From NCBI GenBank assembly GCA_008501765.1, contig QQUE01000012.1, positions 372,001-436,000 of the forward strand: a stretch of DNA of 64,000 nt. Reading direction: 5' to 3'. Within the stretch, counting starts at the first letter, position 1, and every line of letters begins with the position of its first letter. The translations under genes and the position numbers were made by a program. Below are positions 46,524-57,113 of the stretch, piece by piece. Source of the DNA: Calditrichota bacterium (GTDB lineage Bacteria > Zhuqueibacterota > Zhuqueibacteria > Zhuqueibacterales > Geothermadaptataceae). The notes beneath the pieces are model-generated. The model made no database searches and was not told where the DNA came from. It saw nothing but the letters and a program-made list of their open reading frames with translations.

Positions 46524-46829
46524 AAATATCTCAACCTCATAAAAAATAACTTGTTTTGCAATACTGTATTCGGTAAATTTAAAGCACGCCTTTCTTTACT
46601 TTTTTGCATTGAATCACCGAGAAACTGCAGCAACCAGAATTCACACCAGACGCCTTCCCGACGATGTTCTTTGAAATTTTTCAAAAATGAAAACAGAAAT
46701 TTCAGCGCATTTTCATTGTTATGATTTGCAACACCCCAAAAATCATTAAACAACCCTACAACCGGAACATTTTGTTAATTATTGAATTAACCAATATTCC
46801 AGCACCAGACTGATTCCATAACCCGGTTA
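46524..46829. other. Non-coding gap before the array 2 leader
   Basis: About 300 bp with no supported gene. It contains no clear terminator that I can define for the membrane operon. Confidence 0.4.
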
Positions 46830-47417
46830 ATAAAAATGTCAGCAAGTCAGCATCGCAAGCCGGTTAGGGCTAACCAAAAAACAAGAAGTTACCAAGCATT
46901 TTTACAAACACCTGCTACCAGCTTTTGTCACACGGATTAATTTATAAATTCAAGAAAATGCATCTGCATTTCAATATATTGAATTTTAACAACTTAACTA
47001 AGGGATGAAATTTCTTAAAACGCCCCAAAATCGGCAGATTTGGCAAATGCGAAAACTGTACCGGATCGTACACCGATTTTTTGCATCACTTAATTGGTTG
47101 TTTTTTCAATAGCTTATATTCGATTTTTTATCACTTGATTTTACCAGAAGCCAACTAATTAATTTTTAAAGATTTAACTCCTTACTTTTCAAACACCTGT
47201 TTGTAACAATAAAGTAACAGGCGATTTTGAGCACTTAATGTCAAATAAAAATAAACAGTTAACGGCTAAACAGGTGACAACTCTTTAAAAATAAATAGCT
47301 TAAAACCTGAGAAAGGAGCGCAATGCTAAGAACAGGAGAGAAAAAACCGGCGGTGTTTGAAACAGCAAAAATTGCCCCTTTAAAAACAAGAGTTTATGGT
47401 AGCAAAAAAGGGCGACA
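46830..47417 (+). promoter_or_regulatory. Leader of CRISPR array 2
   Basis: About 590 bp homologous to the array 1 leader: aatgtcagca at 46834, tttgtcac near 46926, gtaccggatcgtac at 47058-47071 (360 bp before the first repeat, as in array 1), cacctgtttg at 47194, caggtgacaa at 47271, and aaaacaagagtttatg just before the first repeat. It has the same orientation as leader 1. Confidence 0.8.
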
Positions 47418-50289
47418 GGCCACACCGGCAGGAAAGCACGTAGTGCATTGAAACCTGACCTTAATGGTCAGATTCCCCTTTTTTGATAGGCCACACCGGC
47501 AGGAAAGCACGTAGTGCATTGAAACACATTGTCTCCCGTAGAACTGAGAGGTTAAGTTTGGCCACACCGGCAGGAAAGCACGTAGTGCATTGAAACAAAT
47601 CTTGTTTCTTTTTTTTGCACTTCCGCAACCGGCCACACCGGCAGGAAAGCACGTAGTGCATTGAAACTATCATAGTCCCTCCTCGACAAAGTAATCTCGT
47701 AGGGCCACACCGGCAGGAAAGCACGTAGTGCATTGAAACCTTTTGTATTGCCATGGTAAGTCTTATAGCACTTAGGCCACACCGGCAGGAAAGCACGTAG
47801 TGCATTGAAACAATTCATTCTTGGCGTTCGCCATGAATGCAGATATGGCCACACCGGCAGGAAAGCACGTAGTGCATTGAAACGTTGGTGGCACGGGGGG
47901 TGCCGGGGGTGAAAAAGGCCACACCGGCAGGAAAGCACGTAGTGCATTGAAACAAACATAAGCAGCACATCATGCACCTACTATTTAGGCCACACCGGCA
48001 GGAAAGCACGTAGTGCATTGAAACTTGCTTCATGATCACGTCACCGCCCATATTTGAGGCCACACCGGCAGGAAAGCACGTAGTGCATTGAAACTTTTGA
48101 CAGCCCAAAGCACTGAGGAGGCCGATGAGGCCACACCGGCAGGAAAGCACGTAGTGCATTGAAACTCGCCCCATTCTTGGGACAAACAGTCACTCGTGTG
48201 GCCACACCGGCAGGAAAGCACGTAGTGCATTGAAACTATCCACACTAACAACATCAGGTACTTCCGTAAGGCCACACCGGCAGGAAAGCACGTAGTGCAT
48301 TGAAACGAATCCGTGACTACTAACCAGTAGAAGGTATCCAAAGGCCACACCGGCAGGAAAGCACGTAGTGCATTGAAACTATTTCTTAGTGACAGTTCCA
48401 TCGGAACACTTGGGCCACACCGGCAGGAAAGCACGTAGTGCATTGAAACTTTGTTGTGATTTTATCCGAAGAACTCTTTCACGGCCACACCGGCAGGAAA
48501 GCACGTAGTGCATTGAAACCTTCTTTACCAGATTCAAGGGGCGCATCGAGTGAGGCCACACAGGCAGGAAAGCACGTAGTGCATTGAAACAACAGCTGCT
48601 GTCCAAAATCCAATCGGCAAAACTGGCCACACAGGCAGGAAAGCACGTAGTGCATTGAAACAGATGTATAAACAAAATTAATTTAATTGATTTCAGGCCA
48701 CACAGGCAGGAAAGCACGTAGTGCATTGAAACATTTTTAGGGCCACCACAACAATGACAATTGTCCGGCCACACAGGCAGGAAAGCACGTAGTGCATTGA
48801 AACGAATTATTATTCTCAAATTTGTTTTTGTTTTCAAGGCCACACAGGCAGGAAAGCACGTAGTGCATTGAAACCCCCGTAGCCGACAGTCCAGGTTCCT
48901 TTGATTAGGGCCACACAGGCAGGAAAGCACGTAGTGCATTGAAACAATGCTTTCTATGGCCATCTGGATTTTTGAATTGAGGCCACACAGGCAGGAAAGC
49001 ACGTAGTGCATTGAAACGAACCACAACACAGCCTGTGTCGAGGTATTCAAGGCCACACAGGCAGGAAAGCACGTAGTGCATTGAAACGCACCAAGTGAGT
49101 CGATCTGGATCGACGCATCAGGGCCACACAGGCAGGAAAGCACGTAGTGCATTGAAACATGCCTCAGAATCCCACATGACCTGTAACATGTCAGGCCACA
49201 CAGGCAGGAAAGCACGTAGTGCATTGAAACTTACTCACTACTGGCGAGTGTGGACTGGAACCGGGCCACACAGGCAGGAAAGCACGTAGTGCATTGAAAC
49301 ATTCGTCTGAGGGCGTACCGGAGCAGTACTCGTGGCCACACAGGCAGGAAAGCACGTAGTGCATTGAAACTCATCTATCTATGCGTCCTGAGGACTTGCA
49401 CCAGGGCCACACAGGCAGGAAAGCACGTAGTGCATTGAAACAAATCGTTTACCTCGTCTAACAGCTTCTCTCCAAGGGCCACACAGGCAGGAAAGCACGT
49501 AGTGCATTGAAACATAGCGATAATCACACTACCCAAATACGACAATGGCCACACAGGCAGGAAAGCACGTAGTGCATTGAAACACTCCTCGCGCAGAGCC
49601 AATTCATTTTTGCTAATCGGCCACACAGGCAGGAAAGCACGTAGTGCATTGAAACGTGACAAGGTAGAACGACAACCTACCCTCAAACGGCCACACAGGC
49701 AGGAAAGCACGTAGTGCATTGAAACTTATGCACAGAGCTCCCATGGACCATTTCATGGGGCCACACAGGCAGGAAAGCACGTAGTGCATTGAAACATACC
49801 GTTTACCGTCTTGACAACGTCATCCCGAGGCCACACAGGCAGGAAAGCACGTAGTGCATTGAAACCTTATGTGACACACCTTTTCGATTTGGCACTCTTG
49901 GCCACACCGGCAGGAAAGCACGTAGTGCATTGAAACTTTCTTCGGTGGTCGAACCAGAATTGCCCTTAACGGCCACACCGGCAGGAAAGCACGTAGTGCA
50001 TTGAAACATTTTTACCGAACTGCAGAGCTGTATAGTTTTTAGGCCACACCGGCAGGAAAGCACGTAGTGCATTGAAACATGTCACGCAGGACTTCCATTA
50101 AGAGCGGCTTTGGGCCACACCGGCAGGAAAGCACGTAGTGCATTGAAACAGTTCATATCCAGAACTACCACCGCCATCATAGGGCCACACCGGCAGGAAA
50201 GCACGTAGTGCATTGAAACAGTAATGCTCCCAGATCTCATCATGCGTGCCGAGGCCACACCGGCAGGAAAGCACGTAGTGCATTGAAGA
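47418..50289 (+). CRISPR. CRISPR array 2: 41 repeats of 37 bp, 40 spacers
   Basis: Repeats start ggccacac and end attgaaac, like array 1 but with gta instead of gca in the hairpin loop and different bases 5-9. Repeats 1-16 carry caccgg, repeats 17-35 (48554-49865) carry cacagg, and repeats 36-41 return to caccgg. The last one (from 50253) breaks off after gcattgaa. Spacers are about 32-37 bp. The shared leader and tag suggest that the same Cas6 and Cas1-Cas2 serve both arrays. Confidence 0.98.
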
Positions 50290-50440
50290 GCAATTAAAAA
50301 TTAAAAGTTAAAAATGAAAAATTAGGCGATCTGGGCCGCTCACAAATTGCGCGCTTTTTTTGATCTTCATTTTACATTTTTAATTGTGCATTTTTAATTC
50401 CGAACGCCTGCAGGTAAGCACGAAAGGCATTTGAAGGGTA
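50282..50440. repeat. Single AT-rich hairpin unit at the end of array 2
   Basis: Directly after the broken last repeat comes gagcaattaaaaattaaaag…, then gatctgggccgctcacaa, then cattttacatttttaattg, the same unit as at 34836-35735, followed by a remnant repeat (gcctgcaggtaagcacgaaag near 50406). Only one copy and no four-helix-bundle gene are present here. Confidence 0.85.
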
Positions 50441-50711
50441 TTTAGATCTGAAAAATTTTAAATGGGGATTGATGGTACTGGCAACGAACCTGGGAGGGGG
50501 ATAAATTTATTAATTTCTAATTATAGATCAGAGTAGGGGATTTGAGACTTGTGGGGATGAATGTTTTTAATCTTTGTGAATCATTTCTCCATCAGGAATG
50601 GGTGAAACAAAAGCAGAACAATTTCTAAATAAATTTAATCAATAAAAATCCGTGCGTCAAATGTGCGTTAAAATCTGTCCATATGTGTCCACTTCTGTCC
50701 CTGAAAAGCAT
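50441..50711. other. Non-coding stretch between array 2 and the tRNA terminator
   Basis: No gene, no further repeat copy and no promoter could be identified in this stretch. Confidence 0.4.
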
Positions 50712-50742
50712 AAAAAAAGGAGCCTTTAAGGGGCTCCTTTAA
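50712..50742 (-). terminator. Rho-independent terminator after tRNA-fMet
   Basis: aaaggagcc and ggggctccttt pair around a short loop. On the minus strand the stem is followed by a run of T, 28 bp beyond the tRNA 3' end. Confidence 0.75.
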
Positions 50743-50769
50743 AAAACTAAGTCGTTGTTTTTATTATAG

Positions 50770-50843
<74 letters not shown>

Positions 50844-50967
50844 TCATTTTGTGAGCAGTAAGTATACAAGAATATTTCCTTTTATGCAAGCAAATTAATA
50901 TTTATTTCGAGTTCTGAATTTTTTGTTGCACCCGTTAGAAAGGGCGCACAGAAACATTCCCTGTTTT

Positions 50968-52188
50968 TTATGGTTTTGTGTGCAATTGCAGCCGTACCAT
51001 CGAGACGGCAGTCCGTGTTGCGCGGGTGACTGTAATTTTACATTCTGCTAATTCCACATGCTCACCCACAGTTGGTATTTTTCCAAGTTTTGAAATAACC
51101 AACCCGGCAATGGTTTCATACTCGCCAATCGGGAGTCGAAAATGCAACTGATCATTAATATCTGCAATTTCAACACGTCCGCGAACACGGTATTCTGATT
51201 TATTCAATTTTTCGATAAAATCCCCTGGTTCATCGTGTTCATCTTCAATATTTCCAAAAATTTCTTCAAAAATATCTTCCATGGTTAGTAATCCGGCAGT
51301 TCCACCGTATTCATCAATTACGATAGCGAGACTGGCTTGCATTTGTCGCAATTCTTGCAAAACTGCCAACACCGGTTTTGATTCGGGTATAAACAGGACA
51401 TCCCGAATAATTTCACTCATGCTCGCTGGTTCCTGCAAAACATCAAGGGAATTCACTACACCGATGATCTCATCCAATGTACCATCATAAACCGGCAGCC
51501 GGGAAAATTGACGTCGAATAAATTCTTTTTGAACTTTTTTAATTGGTGTCGTCACGGGGATCGCATAAATATCAGTTCTGTGAATCATCACCTGGCGTGC
51601 TTTTACATTCTTCAAGTGAATGACATTCTGTATAAAATTTTCATCCTGAGTGTGAATTAAGCCACGATATCGACTCTCCTGAAATAAATAAGATATCTCC
51701 TTTTCCGATATTTTCGTCTTAGATTGTTTTTTTTCGTGATTGATATAATGGCTCACTATACGAGACATCAGATCCAAAACTTTGATCAGCGGATAAAAAA
51801 TAATTTCCGATAAACGCACGCCGTATACATTTTGCATCGCGACTTTTTCTGCTTTTACTCTGCTAATCGACTTGGGTATTATTTCTGCAAAAACGAGAAT
51901 CAGAATTGTGGATAACCCAACGACCATGGTCTCACTGTAGTAGTTTTTAAGCATTATCGCCATATAGGAGCCAAACAAGACATTGGCAGCATTATTTCCA
52001 ACAAGAATAGTTGAAAGATAGCGGGAAGGTGATTTGATAAACTCAATCGCGAGCTTAGCGCCCCGGTGTTGCTCTTTTTTAAAAATTGAAAGTTTCAGCT
52101 TGTTTGCACTGTAAAATGCAGCCTCTGATCCTGAATAAAAAGCTGACAGGATAAATGACAGCAGAATAATCCATAGTTCAATTGTCAT
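50968..52188 (-). CDS. CorC/HlyC-family transporter-associated protein (CNNM + CBS)
   Basis: A 406-aa membrane protein: an N-terminal CNNM domain with ~3-4 helices (residues 1-150; FYSGSEAAFYSANKLKL, VGNNAANVLFGSY), a CBS pair (~190-320; MIHRTDIYAIPVTTPI, IGVVNSLDVL, VIDEYGGTAGLLTMEDIFEEIFG), and a C-terminal CorC_HlyC domain. Such proteins are linked to magnesium/cobalt efflux. Its start overlaps yigZ by 4 bp. Confidence 0.88.
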   Translation of the reverse strand: MTIELWIILLSFILSAFYSGSEAAFYSANKLKLSIFKKEQHRGAKLAIEFIKSPSRYLSTILVGNNAANVLFGSYMAIMLKNYYSETMVVGLSTILILVFAEIIPKSISRVKAEKVAMQNVYGVRLSEIIFYPLIKVLDLMSRIVSHYINHEKKQSKTKISEKEISYLFQESRYRGLIHTQDENFIQNVIHLKNVKARQVMIHRTDIYAIPVTTPIKKVQKEFIRRQFSRLPVYDGTLDEIIGVVNSLDVLQEPASMSEIIRDVLFIPESKPVLAVLQELRQMQASLAIVIDEYGGTAGLLTMEDIFEEIFGNIEDEHDEPGDFIEKLNKSEYRVRGRVEIADINDQLHFRLPIGEYETIAGLVISKLGKIPTVGEHVELAECKITVTRATRTAVSMVRLQLHTKP

Positions 52189-52793
52189 TGAATTCTTATT
52201 TTCCCCCGTGTCGCATCTGTTAATTTTTGTACAATGCTTGCTCGCCGATCTTTCATAATTTCAACTTCCAGATTGATAAAATCCGAGTAATCAGTTGTTT
52301 TGATCACCCCGTCGAATTGGGAAATCAAATTATGAATAGCTCCGGTAAAATCATAATCAAATTGAATTTTCAAAATTACTTTAGGAATGACCGGTTGTAA
52401 ATCAGCGGCATCAATGCAGATAAAAGCAGCGCCGCCATAAGCCCGGATTAAACCGCCGACCCCGAGCTTCGTGCCACCAAAATAGCGCGTCACCACGATG
52501 ACGGCATCGCTCAATTTGCGGCTCTCCATCGCCTGCAAAATTGGACGACCGGAGGAGCCGCCAGGTTCCCCGTCATCATCAAAGCGGTAGTCGCACCGGT
52601 CTTCTTTGCCAATTCTATAAGCAAAGCAATTATGGTTTGCATCGCTAAATTCAACGCGGATTTTGTTGATAAATTTTTCAGCGGTTTGGCGGTTTGGCGC
52701 GGAACTCAGGTGGGCGATAAACAGGCTGTCTTTGACTCTGTGTTCGAGAGATAAATTTTGAGATACGGTGAAATAATCAGGTGACTCTGACAT
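52185..52793 (-). CDS. YigZ/IMPACT family protein
   Basis: A 202-aa protein with SLFIAHLSSAPNRQTAEKFI, the DDGEPGGSSGRPIL signature and VIVVTRYFGGTKLGVGGLIRAYG, diagnostic for the YigZ/IMPACT family, with a C-terminal DUF1949-like domain. Its biochemical role is not settled. It lies between corC and the PilZ gene in a compact minus-strand operon. Confidence 0.88.
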   Translation of the reverse strand: MSESPDYFTVSQNLSLEHRVKDSLFIAHLSSAPNRQTAEKFINKIRVEFSDANHNCFAYRIGKEDRCDYRFDDDGEPGGSSGRPILQAMESRKLSDAVIVVTRYFGGTKLGVGGLIRAYGGAAFICIDAADLQPVIPKVILKIQFDYDFTGAIHNLISQFDGVIKTTDYSDFINLEVEIMKDRRASIVQKLTDATRGKIRIQ

Positions 52794-52797
52794 TTTT

Positions 52798-53445
52798 TTA
52801 CCGAGGATTTATTCGACTTTGCAGCCGGTTGAGGTATTTAATAATTTTGGCTCGGTCCAGTTCATTGATTTTTTCAAAATTAAAACCATAGGCTTTGAGT
52901 GAAACATCCGGTTTCTTAAGTTCATCTTTCCTTACAATTCTGCCTTTGGCTACGATTGGTTTTTTTTCATCCGGAAGAAAAACTTCCAGCGGCAATAATT
53001 CCCCAACCATGAGCGGATTTTGAATATAACAATACAAGCCGCCCCCACTGATATTTTTGGTAAAAGTTGATGCCACCATTTTCTTTTGCTTGCCATTATC
53101 AAGTCCAATAAAAACAAAAGCAACCTGTAGCCGCGTCGCCACACGAAAAAAACGCCGCCGTTGTGACCGCTGAATTTTTTCCCGTACGTCTTTAATAACG
53201 AACAGCGATGTCGGGTGGGCTATCTTATCAAAGATAGTTGTTTGCAAGGTGTAAAACGCATCGGGTTGGGTAAAAAGAATTTCAACTTCCGAACCTACTT
53301 TTAATGGGATTATTTCATCACCAGAATCCCCTAAAATGGTTATTTCATCATCTGAAACAGAATATATTTTTGAATCAAATTCTTGCAGTTCGTCATCATT
53401 TTTTAGCAGGATTTTTATTTCCTGGTCAATTTTAAAGAGATCCAT
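52798..53445 (-). CDS. PilZ-domain protein (YcgR-like)
   Basis: A 215-aa protein. The N-terminal ~95 residues are a YcgR-N-like beta domain. The PilZ domain starts at ~100 with RSQRRRFFRV and has NISGGGLY, the two motifs that bind cyclic di-GMP. Likely a c-di-GMP effector; its partner is unknown. It is directly adjacent to rnc (no gap). Confidence 0.82.
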   Translation of the reverse strand: MDLFKIDQEIKILLKNDDELQEFDSKIYSVSDDEITILGDSGDEIIPLKVGSEVEILFTQPDAFYTLQTTIFDKIAHPTSLFVIKDVREKIQRSQRRRFFRVATRLQVAFVFIGLDNGKQKKMVASTFTKNISGGGLYCYIQNPLMVGELLPLEVFLPDEKKPIVAKGRIVRKDELKKPDVSLKAYGFNFEKINELDRAKIIKYLNRLQSRINPR

Positions 53446-54195
53446 TTAAATCGTCAATTTTTCAATTGCATCCTGGGCTGCATTTTGTTCGGCATGTTTT
53501 TTACTTTTTCCGACACCTTCACCCACAATTTTATTTTGCACCAAGACTTCAACGTTAAATGTTTTTTTATGGTCTGGTCCATTTTCGGAACGGATGACAT
53601 AGCACGGCGTACCAAAATTATTTCCCTGCGCATATTCAAGCAAATAACTTTTAAAATTCCGGTGTTGCTCCTCGTTTAAAATAGCCTCATAATCGTCCAG
53701 GATATTGGAGATGATAAATTTTTGTGCCACTTCAAGGCCGCCATCGATATACATTGCCCCGATAACCGACTCCATCGCATCCGCAACTATGGATTTCCGG
53801 GTTTTGCCACCACTTTTTATTTCAGATTCGCTTAGTAATAAAAACTCTCCCAATTTAAGTTGGTTGGCAATTTTAGCCAGAATTTTTCGACTCACCAGCA
53901 GAGATTTCATAGCTGTGAGTTCGCCCTCTTCCTTTTTCGGGTAACGGTTATAAAGAAACTCCGTGACCACAAGCCCCAAAACGGCATCTCCGAGAAGCTC
54001 CAGGCGTTCATTTGATTCCACCCGGGATTCCTGCAAAGCTGGCAACACCGATCGATGTTTTAAAGCTTGTTCGATCAACTTTGTATCATTAAAAGAGTAA
54101 TCGATCAGCTTGTCAAGAGCAGATAAATCTACATTGAAAACTTGCTTGGGTTGGTTGTTGGATTTTGCGAAAAATCGGGCAATCAATTTAAACAT
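53446..54195 (-). CDS. rnc: Ribonuclease III
   Basis: A 249-aa protein with the RNase III signature NERLELLGDAVLGLVV (residues ~62-77), the second acidic motif in VADAMESVIGAMYID, and a C-terminal double-stranded RNA-binding domain (~175-249, KKHAEQNAAQDAIEKL). It processes rRNA and other double-stranded RNA. The usual neighbours fabF and acpP are upstream. Confidence 0.95.
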   Translation of the reverse strand: MFKLIARFFAKSNNQPKQVFNVDLSALDKLIDYSFNDTKLIEQALKHRSVLPALQESRVESNERLELLGDAVLGLVVTEFLYNRYPKKEEGELTAMKSLLVSRKILAKIANQLKLGEFLLLSESEIKSGGKTRKSIVADAMESVIGAMYIDGGLEVAQKFIISNILDDYEAILNEEQHRNFKSYLLEYAQGNNFGTPCYVIRSENGPDHKKTFNVEVLVQNKIVGEGVGKSKKHAEQNAAQDAIEKLTI

Positions 54196-54357
54196 AATAT
54201 TGGGGGCTACTTAAAAAAAATCCGAGATTCAAAGATGGTAAAAATTTATATTATCCTGATTTACAAAAACATGAATCGGGTTTAGATTGAATTTACGTTA
54301 GTATAGCACATTATCGAGCTTCAAATATATGAAGTTAATTGACTCGACATTCTTTTA

Positions 54358-55605
54358 TTATTTTTCAAAACGACGCAAACATAAACAGGCATTATGCCCG
54401 CCAAATCCAAACGAGTTCGTAATCGAAATATTAATATCCTGTTTCCGCGATTTATTCGGCACATAGTCGAGATCGCAATCCGGATCGGCAAACTCCTGAT
54501 TAACAGTCGGATGCAAAATGCCGTCACGCATCGACAACAATATCACCGCCGCTTCGATGGCCCCGCTCGCACCGAGCAAGTGGCCAAGCATTGATTTCGT
54601 CGAATTCACAGCTAATTTATCTGCATGTTTTCCAAATACTTTTCGAATAGCGATGGATTCATTTTTATCGTTGGCAGGCGTCGAAGTGCCATGGGCATTA
54701 ATGTATTGAACTTCTTCGGGATGAACTCCGGCGTTTTCCATGCATCTTTTCATTGCCAATTGGGCACCATAGCCTTCCGGCGCCGGCATCGTAATATGAA
54801 ATGCATCAGCCGAAAGGCCCGCACCTGCCAGTTCACCATAGATTTTCGCACCGCGACTCTGTGCATGTTCCAGGCTTTCGACAACGAGAATTCCACTGCC
54901 CTCGCCCATGACAAAACCATTGCGTTCTTTATCGAATGGACGACTGGCTTTTTCGGGCTCGTCATTGCGGGTGGACAATGCTTTTAAAGCGTTGAAACCA
55001 CCAATTCCCAGCGCGTTGACAGTTGCTTCAGAGCCGCCGGCGATGACAACATCGGTCTCGCCGCGTTGAATTATTCGCCAGGCATCAGCCAGGGCATTTG
55101 CACTCGAAGCACAAGCCGAAGTTGTTGCATAATTCGGCCCGCGAAAACCATAGCGCATGGAAATTTGGCCGGCAGCCATATCCGAAATCATCATTGGAAT
55201 AAAAAATGGGCTTATCCGGCTGGGGCCACGTTCAAAAAGCTTGTTGGCTTCTGCGGTAAAAGTCGTCATGCCGCCAATGCCAGAGCCAACGATAACTGCA
55301 ACGCGCTCGATATCCAACTTTGGCATTTTTTCGAGCTCAGCATCTTTGACAGCCTCGGCAGCAGCAGCCATTGCGAGATGGCAAAAGCGATCCATGTGCC
55401 GTGCTTCTTTTGTGTCCATAAAATCAAGCGGATCAAAACCTTTCACCTCGCCGGCGATTTTCGTTTTATGGTCAGACGCATCAAAAAGCGTAATTTCCCC
55501 AATTCCCGATTTGCCGGCAACAAGTTTTTGCCAGGTTTCTTCTATTGTCAAGGCCAGCGGAGTCAGTGCTCCGATGCCTGTCACGACAGCTCTTTTTAAT
55601 AGCAT
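54358..55605 (-). CDS. fabF: 3-oxoacyl-ACP synthase II
   Basis: A 415-aa KAS II. The Cys-His-His triad is seen in TTSACASSANAL, NAHGTSTPANDKNE and NSTKSMLGHLLGASG. It elongates acyl-ACP in fatty acid synthesis. It is separated from acpP by about 450 bp and from rnc by 160 bp. Confidence 0.96.
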   Translation of the reverse strand: MLLKRAVVTGIGALTPLALTIEETWQKLVAGKSGIGEITLFDASDHKTKIAGEVKGFDPLDFMDTKEARHMDRFCHLAMAAAAEAVKDAELEKMPKLDIERVAVIVGSGIGGMTTFTAEANKLFERGPSRISPFFIPMMISDMAAGQISMRYGFRGPNYATTSACASSANALADAWRIIQRGETDVVIAGGSEATVNALGIGGFNALKALSTRNDEPEKASRPFDKERNGFVMGEGSGILVVESLEHAQSRGAKIYGELAGAGLSADAFHITMPAPEGYGAQLAMKRCMENAGVHPEEVQYINAHGTSTPANDKNESIAIRKVFGKHADKLAVNSTKSMLGHLLGASGAIEAAVILLSMRDGILHPTVNQEFADPDCDLDYVPNKSRKQDINISITNSFGFGGHNACLCLRRFEK

Positions 55606-56057
55606 TTATTTTAATTCTACTTTAATTAAGTTCAATATCTATATTCTGAAATGGAAAATCTTGCCAATGGGCGATAGAAAAGCATCCGGGTAAAAATCAA
55701 CATAAGAAACTCTCGATATTATGATTAATTTTCATAAATTTCAAAGGATGATTTCATAAATCGCTGGTCAATTCTCATATCATATTTTGCTAATTGAATA
55801 GACAGAGTAAATTTCCGGCATCTGAAAAAAAGAAATAATTTCCCGGAGAAGTAGTGGTCAATTTTTAACAAGGATGGGTTTTAAACTCTATATTTAAGCT
55901 TAAAAATGGCTTTCCTCAGATGAATGGAATCCGTTTGAGAAATTCTAAATCACAATTTTTGTAGGCGCCAAACAATAATTTGATAAATTTCAAGACTTTC
56001 AGTGCAAAAAAACAGGTGCTCCAACGCAATAATATTGAAACACCCCGGTTAGATTAA
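55606..56057. other. Intergenic region between fabF and acpP
   Basis: 450 bp of AT-rich sequence without a supported gene. A fabF promoter is likely here, but no boxes can be assigned safely. Confidence 0.4.
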
Positions 56058-56291
56058 TTATCCTAACTTTTCATTCAAATATTCGATTGCGCTGCCAACA
56101 GTGGTCAGTTTTTCGGCGTCTTCATCAGGAATTTCAGTATCAAATTCTTCTTCAAATGCCATAACGAGTTCAACTGTATCGAGAGAATCGGCACCGAGGT
56201 CATCAATAAATGAAGCTTCAGGAACGACTTCACTAACATCCACACCAAGTTGCTCAACAATAATCTGTTTTACTTTTTCTTCAGTTGCCAT
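56058..56291 (-). CDS. acpP: Acyl carrier protein
   Basis: A 77-aa acidic protein with the phosphopantetheine site [14 protein letters not shown] (Ser near residue 36). A ggagg site lies before the start. It carries acyl chains for the Fab enzymes around it and for LpxA. Part of the plsX-fabH-fabD-fabG-acpP cluster. Confidence 0.97.
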   Translation of the reverse strand: MATEEKVKQIIVEQLGVDVSEVVPEASFIDDLGADSLDTVELVMAFEEEFDTEIPDEDAEKLTTVGSAIEYLNEKLG

Positions 56292-56345
56292 CTTTAAAAT
56301 ACCTCCTCCAAAAAGGATGTTTGGGTTATATTTGTTTGTTTTTTT

Positions 56346-57089
56346 CTACATTACCATGCCGCCATCGACATTTATTACCTGACCAGTGATATAATCTGTT
56401 TCATCACTTGCCAGAAATGCGACAGCGTTGGCGACATCTTCAGCCGCGCCCATGCGTCCGGCAGGGATAGCAGCAACGAGATCAGTTTTAACATCTTCAG
56501 GTAAATCTTTGGTCATATCGGTTTCGATAAATCCCGGAGCCACACAATTGACCTGTACATTTCGAGCAGCTAATTCTTTCGCGACAGATTTACTCATGCC
56601 GATGATTCCAGCCTTTGCCGCGCTGTAATTAACCTGTCCGGCATTACCAATTTGTCCCACGATCGAGGTAATATTGATAATCTTGCCTTTGCGCTGTCGC
56701 ATCATCGGTTTCGCTGCGGCACGAATGGCGTAATAAACACCGGATAAATTGACATCGATAACTTCCTGCCACTGCTCCGGCGACATACGGATGAGGAGAT
56801 TGTCGCGGGTTATGCCGGCATTGTTTACAAGTATATCTATACGGCCAAATTCCTTATGTACAGACGAAATAAATTCTGCAATTTCAGTTGGGTTGCTTAA
56901 ATTTAAAACTTTGGCAACAGCATCACCACCACTTTTGTTAACTTCAGTGGCCGTTTTGTCGGCACCATCTTGCGATGTTGCGGTTAAAATTACCTTGGCG
57001 CCTGCCGCGGCAAGTCGAACGGCAATTGCTTTGCCAATGCCGCGGGATGCTCCTGTTACTATGGCAATTTTATCATGCAAAGAATTCAT
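56346..57089 (-). CDS. fabG: 3-oxoacyl-ACP reductase
   Basis: A 247-aa SDR with TGASRGIGKAIA, NNAGITRDNL, the Ser in NITSIVGQIGN and YSAAKAG with the catalytic Tyr and Lys; it ends in YITGQVINVDGGMVM, the FabG C-terminus. It reduces 3-oxoacyl-ACP with NADPH. It lies between fabD and acpP. Confidence 0.96.
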   Translation of the reverse strand: MNSLHDKIAIVTGASRGIGKAIAVRLAAAGAKVILTATSQDGADKTATEVNKSGGDAVAKVLNLSNPTEIAEFISSVHKEFGRIDILVNNAGITRDNLLIRMSPEQWQEVIDVNLSGVYYAIRAAAKPMMRQRKGKIINITSIVGQIGNAGQVNYSAAKAGIIGMSKSVAKELAARNVQVNCVAPGFIETDMTKDLPEDVKTDLVAAIPAGRMGAAEDVANAVAFLASDETDYITGQVINVDGGMVM

Positions 57090-57113
57090 TGAGTTCCTTC
57101 ACCATATCTTTGT

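Noticed and set aside
48379-49224. Long minus-strand frames with repeated MHYVLSC-type sequence across both CRISPR arrays
   Set aside because: They arise because the 37-bp repeat translates without stops and spacer lengths keep the frame. The protein repeats are the CRISPR repeat itself.
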